64,000 nt of DNA from CALFML01 sp044222245 (lineage in GTDB: Bacteria > Myxococcota_A > Polyangia > Palsa-1104 > JAEUJZ01). The translations under genes and the position numbers were made by a program. The notes beneath the pieces were generated by a model. That model was given only the letters and a program-made list of their open reading frames with translations. It did no database searches and was not told the DNA's origin. The DNA is taken from the NCBI GenBank assembly GCA_044222245.1, contig JBGANQ010000009.1, forward strand, positions 95,389-159,388, in the 5' to 3' direction. Below, piece by piece: positions 58,627-64,000 of this stretch. Positions within the stretch are counted from its first letter, which is position 1; the number at the start of each line of letters is the position of its first letter.

Positions 58627-58723
58627 CCAGTTGCAAGGCGCCGGCCAGCCGCGGACGTCGGCTGACCAGGACCTGAAGGGACCCGGGGGCGCGCCCGCGT
58701 TTCCAAGCATGCCTCCTTCTTGC

Positions 58724-59575
58724 TTACTGCAGGCAGCAGCTGCGGTAGGGCAGCCCGCTGCCGCACGGGCAGGGCTTCTCGGGCTCGCGCTGCCGCTGCA
58801 GCCGCGTCCGCGCCGAGACCTCGATGCGGCGTGCCCACAGCGCGCGCTCGTACTTGGCCTGCTGCGCCGGGGTCAGCTCGCCGCCGAGCTCGTGGATGGC
58901 CTCGCGCAGCTCGAACACCGTGTGATCGTCCGGGGCGTGCCCTTCGGGGTCGAGCCGGCAGGCGTCCAGCGCCCGCGACAGCTCGGTCAGCGCCGCCTTG
59001 TCGCCGTACTCGGCCAGGTACATCGCGCCATCCTCGGGCGACTCGGCCAGCGCGCCCAGCAGCTGGGCAAAGATTCGCGCGTCGCGCACCCCGGCGTTGG
59101 CGAGCAGGAACCACAGCTCGCGGCGGTAGCCGCCCACCGCCGTGGGCAGCCGGTCGAGGATCGGCGTCACCAGCAGCGACCCGAGCGGCGCCAGCGCCTC
59201 CTGCACCGCCTGCCGCAGCGGCGACAGCTGCGCCGTGGTCGCCAGGATATCGAGCAGCGGCTCGACCGCCGCCGCCGCGCCCAGCTGACCGAGCAGCCTG
59301 GCGGCGTGCACCGGCGCCCACCCCGCCGCCGGACTGTCGGGGGCCCGCAGCCGGCTGTCGACCATCAGGGCGATGAGCGGCGCGACCGCCGCCGGTCCGA
59401 GCGCCAGGATGCGCGCCACCGAGCGCGGCGGCAGCAGCGGGCCGTCGTGCAGGACCAGCTCGCGCAAGAGCCCGGCGATCACGGCGCGTCCGGCCGCTGC
59501 CAGGCGGTCGCCAGCGCTGGCAAGCGGCGCTGCCTCGGGGTCGTCTTCGTCGGGCGGTTCGTCGGCGGGACACAT
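58724..59575 (-). CDS. HEAT-like repeat protein with C-terminal SEC-C zinc motif
   Basis: A 283-residue protein: residues about 25-220 are HEAT-like helical pairs (ARILALGPAAVAPLIALMVD; AARLLGQLGAAAAVEPLLDI; ALAPLGSLLVTPILDRL), a protein-binding solenoid. The C-terminus is a SEC-C motif (EKPCPCGSGLPYRSCC) with zinc-binding Cys as in SecA. Probably an adaptor; partner unknown. Converges on the Sfp gene. Confidence 0.83.
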   Translation of the reverse strand: MCPADEPPDEDDPEAAPLASAGDRLAAAGRAVIAGLLRELVLHDGPLLPPRSVARILALGPAAVAPLIALMVDSRLRAPDSPAAGWAPVHAARLLGQLGAAAAVEPLLDILATTAQLSPLRQAVQEALAPLGSLLVTPILDRLPTAVGGYRRELWFLLANAGVRDARIFAQLLGALAESPEDGAMYLAEYGDKAALTELSRALDACRLDPEGHAPDDHTVFELREAIHELGGELTPAQQAKYERALWARRIEVSARTRLQRQREPEKPCPCGSGLPYRSCCLQ

Positions 59576-60075
59576 GGCGCTTCCTCAGGCTGGGGCACGC
59601 GAGCGCCCGGGCGGGCCAAGCTCGGCCTCCAAATAGCGGATGGGTCTGACAGCGCAGCGGATGTTGGCGCCCTAGCAAGCGGAACGCTAATTCTGCTCGG
59701 GTCGCCGCCTCCCACCAGGCGACCCACCACCTGGCCGGGGGCCGGCGAGGGCGGCTGCCCGACCAGGCTGCCCCGCCGGTCGCGTGGCGGACCTTCGGGG
59801 CTCGCGGGCGGAGACCTCTTTCGGGTCCAGCGGTGCCGCGCTCCTTGGCGCGCCGGCTGGACCCGTGCGGCGACCTTGGCGAAGCGCGGACTTTATTTTT
59901 CGTCCTTAAAGAGCGCGGGTGATCGCAGGCATCCACCCTGGCTCTGCTCATAGATCGCATCTATTGTACGCTGCCGTCGCCAGCGGCTACAAGCGCCGGC
60001 CGCGTTCCCGCCGCCTGGGGTGGCGCCTGTGCAGACGTAGTGACCTGCCTCTGCCGCCCGTGTTATTCGTGAGAG
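59576..60075. other. Divergent intergenic region, nothing recognised
   Basis: 500 bp between the HEAT/SEC-C gene and tryptophan dioxygenase. Should contain both promoters. No gene, repeat or tRNA recognised. Confidence 0.4.
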
Positions 60076-60924
60076 ATGGCTCAAGCGCCAACCGATTACG
60101 AACTGTACCTTCGCGTCCCGGAGCTGTTGAGCCTCCAGAAATCCCCCGAGCAGCGCGCCTGCCCCGACGAGCTGATGTTCCAGGTGGTGCACCAGAGCGC
60201 CGAGCTGTGGATGAAGCTCCTCGACCACGAGCTGCAAGAGTTTGTCCGCTCGCTCGACGAGCAGGTGCTGCAGCTGCACGTGGCGCAGACCGCCCTGCAC
60301 CGGGTGCACCACATCCAGCGCCTGCTCCTGTCGGGGCTGGAGATACTTTATACGCTGAGCCCGACCGACTACATGCGCATCCGCGCGGTCCTTGGCCGCG
60401 GCTCGGGCCAGGAGTCGCCGGGGTTTCGCCGCATGCTCGCCCTGGGCGGCGAGGTGTGGCCGCACTTTGCCCGGCTGCTCGAGCGCAGCCGGGTGACCCT
60501 GTCCGACATCTACCGCGAGCCGCGCGCCTTCCCGGCGCTGTTCGCGATCGCCGAGGGGCTCCTTGAGTTTGACCTGCGGCTGCAGGAGTGGCGCAACCGC
60601 CACATCCTGCTCGTGTATCGCACGATCGGGCTGGGCACGCCGTCTCTGAAGGGCAAGCACTCGGAGCTTTTGGAGAAGGGCCTGCGCACCCAGTTCTTCC
60701 CCGCCCTGTGGGAGGTCCGCGACGAGGTCTACGCGCAGTGGACGGCCGCGCACCCGCAGGGCGCCGAGCAGACGCTGACCGGCGCCCCGGTGGGCGGCCG
60801 CGCCGCCGCGCCGCCGCCGTCGCAATCGGCCGCGCCGCCGCAACCGGCCGCGCCGTCGCAACCGACCCCGCCGACCCCGCCGCCGTCCCCCGCCGCGCGC
60901 AAGCCGCGCTCGCGCTCGCGCTGA
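60076..60924 (+). CDS. kynA: Tryptophan 2,3-dioxygenase
   Basis: A 282-residue haem dioxygenase that opens the indole ring of tryptophan to N-formylkynurenine. Features: YELYLRVPELLSLQ, DELMFQVVHQSAELWMKLLD (substrate pocket), VHHIQRLLLSGLEILYTLSP, and EWRNRHILLVYRTIGLGTPS with the axial haem His. The family's usual GTGGSSG loop is altered to GLGTPSLKG, so substrate detail may differ. A Pro/Ala tail of ~40 residues is appended. It precedes kynureninase by 30 bp in an operon. Confidence 0.88.
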   Translation: MAQAPTDYELYLRVPELLSLQKSPEQRACPDELMFQVVHQSAELWMKLLDHELQEFVRSLDEQVLQLHVAQTALHRVHHIQRLLLSGLEILYTLSPTDYMRIRAVLGRGSGQESPGFRRMLALGGEVWPHFARLLERSRVTLSDIYREPRAFPALFAIAEGLLEFDLRLQEWRNRHILLVYRTIGLGTPSLKGKHSELLEKGLRTQFFPALWEVRDEVYAQWTAAHPQGAEQTLTGAPVGGRAAAPPPSQSAAPPQPAAPSQPTPPTPPPSPAARKPRSRSR

Positions 60925-60954
60925 ACCCTCAGGCCAAAGGAACCTCGCTGACCC

Positions 60955-62142
60955 ATGGAAACTCCTCCTTCACCTACCCCTGCGCCCGCCGACTCTGAGC
61001 AGGAGCTGCTGGCGCTGCGCTCGCAGTTTCCGGCGCTCGCGCAGAGCGTCTACATGATCAGCCACTCGCTGGGCGCGATGCCCGGCGACACCGCCGCCGC
61101 GCTGCAGGAGTTCGCGTCGCTGTGGGTGAACAAGTCGATCGTCGCCTGGGAAGACTGGCTGGCCGAGTCCAAGCGGGCGGCGGCGCGCATCGAGCGGGTG
61201 CTCGGCGCCGCCCCCGGCACCGTGCAGATGGCGACCAATGTCTCGCAGCTGCAGGCGGTGGTGGCGAGCTGCCTGGAGTTCAAGGCGCCGCGCAACCGCG
61301 TCGTCTATACCGAGCTCAACTTCCCCACCGTCAGCTACATCTGGAAGGCCGAGGAGCGCCGCGGCGCCGAGGTGGTGCTGGTCCCCTCCGACGACGGCAT
61401 CGGCGTGCCGACCGAGCGGCTGCTGGCGGCGATCGACGAGCGGACGCTGATCGTGCCGGTGAGCCACGTCCTTTTCCGCAGCTCGTTCATCCAGGACGCC
61501 GAGGCGATCGTCCGCCGCGCCCACGAGGTCGGGGCGATGGTGCTGCTCGACTGCTACCAGTCGGCGGGCACCCTGCCGCTCGATGTGACGGCGCTGAACG
61601 TCGACTTCGCCTGCGGCGGCTCGGTCAAGTGGCTGTGCGGCGGACCGGGGGCGGCCTACCTGTACGTGCGTCCGGATCTCATCTCGACCCTCTCGCCGCG
61701 GGTGACCGGGTGGTTCGCCAGCCGGGCGCCGTTTGCCTTCACCATGCCCGACCAGCAGTACGCCGAGGACGTTGGCCGTTTCGGCAGCGGCACCCTGGCC
61801 ATCGCGCCGCTGTATCAGGCGCGCGCCGGGGCCGAGCTCATCGGGCGGCTGGGGGCGGCGGCGATCCGCAAAAAGTCGCTGCGCCAGACCGCGCACATGC
61901 TGCGCCGCTGCGCCGAGGCCGGCTACCGCGTCAACTCGCCCACCGAGGACTCCCGCCGCGGCGGCACCGTGGTCTTCGACTTCCCCGGCGCCGACAAGGT
62001 CTGCGCCGAGCTGAACCGGCAGAAGTTCTACTGCGACCACCGGCCGGGCGGCGGCCTGCGCGCCTCGCCGCACTTCTACACCACCGACGAAGAAGTCGAT
62101 CGCTTCATGGACCAGGTGGCGGTCCTGCGCCGCGGCCTTTGA
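60955..62142 (+). CDS. kynU: Kynureninase / class V aminotransferase family
   Basis: A 395-residue PLP enzyme of the class V (cysteine desulfurase/kynureninase) fold: FPALAQSVYMISHSLGAMPG, ATNVSQLQAVVASCLEF, GAMVLLDCYQSAGTLPLDVT (PLP-binding Asp), and the Schiff-base Lys in CGGSVKWLCGGPGAAYLYVR. Together with the preceding tryptophan dioxygenase this makes a kynurenine-pathway operon (tryptophan to anthranilate + alanine), though the formamidase step is not encoded here. The name kynureninase is inferred from context and sequence style. Confidence 0.82.
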   Translation: METPPSPTPAPADSEQELLALRSQFPALAQSVYMISHSLGAMPGDTAAALQEFASLWVNKSIVAWEDWLAESKRAAARIERVLGAAPGTVQMATNVSQLQAVVASCLEFKAPRNRVVYTELNFPTVSYIWKAEERRGAEVVLVPSDDGIGVPTERLLAAIDERTLIVPVSHVLFRSSFIQDAEAIVRRAHEVGAMVLLDCYQSAGTLPLDVTALNVDFACGGSVKWLCGGPGAAYLYVRPDLISTLSPRVTGWFASRAPFAFTMPDQQYAEDVGRFGSGTLAIAPLYQARAGAELIGRLGAAAIRKKSLRQTAHMLRRCAEAGYRVNSPTEDSRRGGTVVFDFPGADKVCAELNRQKFYCDHRPGGGLRASPHFYTTDEEVDRFMDQVAVLRRGL

Positions 62143-62252
62143 CCCCTTGCCGGCCTTTGCTCGGTCGCCGTCCTTTGCCCCTGGCCTGCAGGCGCCGGCG
62201 GGTCTTGCCCGCGACTTGCTTCTGATGGCCAGGCGCGATACCGTTTGGCCAA

Positions 62253-63272
62253 ATGACCTTTAACCTGGGCGCAGCTCTTGCGATGGTCCGGGAGCGGGCA
62301 GCCGTCCAAGGCTCACGGGCGCTGCTCCTGCCCCACGACAACCCGGATCCCGACTCTCTGGCGGCGGCGCTGGGTCTGTCGCGGCTGCTCAGTCGCGAGG
62401 GCATCGACTGCACCATCGGCATGGCCGGAATCATCGGACGGGCCGAGAACCGCGCCATGGTGCGCGAGCTCAAGTTCGACCTCAAGCCGATCGAGAACCT
62501 CGACCTCGACAGCTTCGGCTTTATCGCCCTGCTCGACACCCAGCCGGGCACCGGCAATAACTCGCTGCCGGCGGGCCGGCTGCCCGACATCGTCATCGAT
62601 CACCACCCGCTGCGGGCGCTGTCGCAGCAGGTGCCGTGGTGCGACATCCGGCCGGAGTTTGGCGGCTCGTGCACCATCGTCTGGGCCTACCTGAAAGAGG
62701 CCGGCATCGAGTGGACGCCCGAGCTGGCCACCGCCTTCCTGTACGGCATCAAGACCGAGACCCGCGACCTCGGGCGCGAGTGCGGCCCGCACGAGCGCCA
62801 GGCCTACCTCGAGCTCAACGCCCTGGCCGACCACGCCAAGCTGTACAACATCACCAACCCCAAGCTCAGCCGCGAGCACTTCGTCGCGCTCGATCGCGCC
62901 TGCCGCATGGCGATCTGCTGGGGGGAGCTGGTGGCGGTGAACCTGGGCTCGGTGCGCTACCCCGACCTGGTCGCCGAGATCGCCGAGCTGATGCTCGCCT
63001 ACGAGAAGGCCCGCTACTGCGTGTGCGTCGGCGAGCACGAGGGCCAGGTGTTCCTGTCGATCCGCAGCGAGGACGACTCGGCGCACGCCGGCGAGCTGAT
63101 TCGCCGCGTGGTGGGCAGCAAGGGCGCCGCCGGCGGGCACGGGATGAGCGCCGGGGGCCGCCTGCACCTGCCGGTGCGCGGCGAGGCCGAGATGAAGGTG
63201 ATCTACGACGAGCTGGTGGCGCGCATGGTCGCCGAGCTGTCGATCGTGCAGCCGCCAAGTCCCCTGATGTAG
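62253..63272 (+). CDS. DHH family phosphoesterase (NrnA-like)
   Basis: A 339-residue DHH/DHHA1 protein: ALLLPHDNPDPDSLAAALGL (metal site), FIALLDTQPGTGNN, DIVIDHHPLRAL (DHH) and the C-terminal DHHA1 motif GGHGMSAGGRLHL. NrnA-type members degrade short oligonucleotides and pAp; others hydrolyse cyclic dinucleotides. The Mn2+-ligand Asp/His are all present. Separate from the kynurenine operon by 110 bp. Confidence 0.87.
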   Translation: MTFNLGAALAMVRERAAVQGSRALLLPHDNPDPDSLAAALGLSRLLSREGIDCTIGMAGIIGRAENRAMVRELKFDLKPIENLDLDSFGFIALLDTQPGTGNNSLPAGRLPDIVIDHHPLRALSQQVPWCDIRPEFGGSCTIVWAYLKEAGIEWTPELATAFLYGIKTETRDLGRECGPHERQAYLELNALADHAKLYNITNPKLSREHFVALDRACRMAICWGELVAVNLGSVRYPDLVAEIAELMLAYEKARYCVCVGEHEGQVFLSIRSEDDSAHAGELIRRVVGSKGAAGGHGMSAGGRLHLPVRGEAEMKVIYDELVARMVAELSIVQPPSPLM

Positions 63273-63464
63273 CTGCCGCGCCGCCGCCCCCGACCACCGA
63301 GCAGGCGAGCCGCCGCGCCGGCGCCCAGGCCGCTGAGCAGGCGAGCTGCCGGCCAGCGGGGCCCTACGAAGCCCAGTCGGCGGTCAGCAGAGCGGCGTTT
63401 GGGCGCCGGCACCGCGGCGCGCGGTTTCTTGACAACCAGTGGCCGCTCCGGCAGGTTGCCGGCC

Positions 63465-64000
63465 ATGACCTCATCCATCACCGCCGCGGGGGCGAGCGAC
63501 CCTGGCGGCGCGGAGCGCGACGCGAGCCCAAGCCATCGCGCCGGGGCGACGGTGCCGGCGGCGACCCAGGCGATCGGGGTGTTTGACTCTGGGGTCGGCG
63601 GGCTGACCGTGGCGCGGGCGGTGCTGGCCCGGCTGCCGCGCGAGCATCTGGTGTACCTGGGCGACACCGCGCGGGTGCCCTACGGCATGCGCAGCGCCCA
63701 CACAGTTTTGCGCTACTCGCGCAACGCCGCTCGCTTTCTCCTTCATAAAACTGTCAAGCTGGTGCTCATCGCCTGCAACACCGCCTCGGCCGCCGCCCTC
63801 GATGCGCTGCGCGCCGAGCTGCCGGTGGGCGTGCTCGGCGCGGTCGAGCCCGGCGCGGCGGCGGCGGCGGCGGCGACCCGCAGCGCAGTGGTCGGCGTCA
63901 TCGGCACCCTGGCGGCGGTGCGCTCGGGCGCCTATGAGCGGGCGCTGCTCGCGCAGAACCCGGCGCTGCAGGTCCACACCGCCGCCTGCCCGCTGCTGGT
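63465..64000 (+). CDS. murI: Glutamate racemase (3' truncated by the window edge)
   Basis: The frame starting at the ATG at 63465 is still open at the right edge. After a ~40-residue variable N-terminus it shows the MurI signature: AIGVFDSGVGGLTVARAVLA (catalytic Asp region), LVYLGDTARVPYG and LVLIACNTASAAALDALRAE (first catalytic Cys), then GVLGAVEPGAAAA. MurI makes D-glutamate for peptidoglycan. The second catalytic Cys region would lie beyond the edge. Confidence 0.9.
   Translation, partial: MTSSITAAGASDPGGAERDASPSHRAGATVPAATQAIGVFDSGVGGLTVARAVLARLPREHLVYLGDTARVPYGMRSAHTVLRYSRNAARFLLHKTVKLVLIACNTASAAALDALRAELPVGVLGAVEPGAAAAAAATRSAVVGVIGTLAAVRSGAYERALLAQNPALQVHTAACPLL

Overview
The window looks like a chromosome segment of a high-GC myxobacterium (phylum Myxococcota; genus not determinable from the sequence) carrying a large foreign block. 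The host assignment rests on a C-terminal MYXO-CTERM-type sorting tail (44043-44801), Ser/Thr kinases with PEGA or Pro-rich extracellular parts, Cys-rich lipoproteins with Asp-Leu-rich linkers, TPR-plus-C-terminal-membrane proteins, and an ECF sigma/anti-sigma/caspase operon.

Region 1 (1 to about 6 kb) is lower-GC accessory DNA: a truncated Ala/Pro repeat protein, a lipoprotein with a duplicated CEWVLPRTGR domain, an XRE regulator, two small genes (one with a possible zinc ribbon) and an AlbA_2/Schlafen-type protein. Region 2 (about 5.8-8.6 kb) is a regulatory module: a minus-strand operon (membrane-anchored degenerate GGDEF-like plus HTH protein, KGG-repeat protein, enhancer-binding-protein-like AAA+ with damaged GAFTGA and Walker B) divergent from a small XRE repressor-like gene.

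Region 3 (8.6-30.2 kb) is the most interesting part: about 16 minus-strand genes, many joined by ATGA overlaps or gaps of a few bases. They encode coiled-coil and Lys-rich proteins, a J-domain/zinc-ribbon protein, a 1894-aa adenine-methylase/SNF2-type helicase fusion, Gly-rich membrane proteins, a thioredoxin-domain protein, an M23 peptidase, two paralogous fibre-like proteins (one with a 27-triplet collagen stalk), a DUF2190-like capsid-cement candidate, and two proteins sharing an N-terminal PTG...PAWW.NEG module. I recognise no terminase, portal, tail, double-jelly-roll capsid or conjugation ATPase, so this may be an undescribed particle or DNA-delivery system. Upstream lie two inverted arrays of a 12-bp iteron (30458-30779), then zinc-finger genes, a helicase-motif fragment, an unknown gene and a serine recombinase. 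The recombinase abuts an imperfect palindrome (34141-34170) where an FG-GAP lipoprotein gene is broken; this is the likely right end of the element. The left end was not found and may lie outside the window. A TPR gene and a lipoprotein gene of host style (12203-13535) sit inside the block as cargo.

Region 4 (34.2-46.3 kb) is host DNA with further disruption: comF, a cytochrome P450, a Ser/Thr kinase cut at its catalytic loop next to a tyrosine recombinase, an intact FG-GAP lipoprotein, an apolipoprotein N-acyltransferase remnant, and three thrombospondin-type-3 paralogues (one decayed). Region 5 (46.4-64 kb) is ordinary host sequence: ECF sigma/anti-sigma/caspase operon, YjbQ-family protein, lipoproteins, Ser/Thr kinase-TPR-FGE-like cluster, Sfp-type phosphopantetheinyl transferase, HEAT/SEC-C protein, tryptophan 2,3-dioxygenase and kynureninase, a DHH phosphoesterase, and the start of glutamate racemase running off the right edge.
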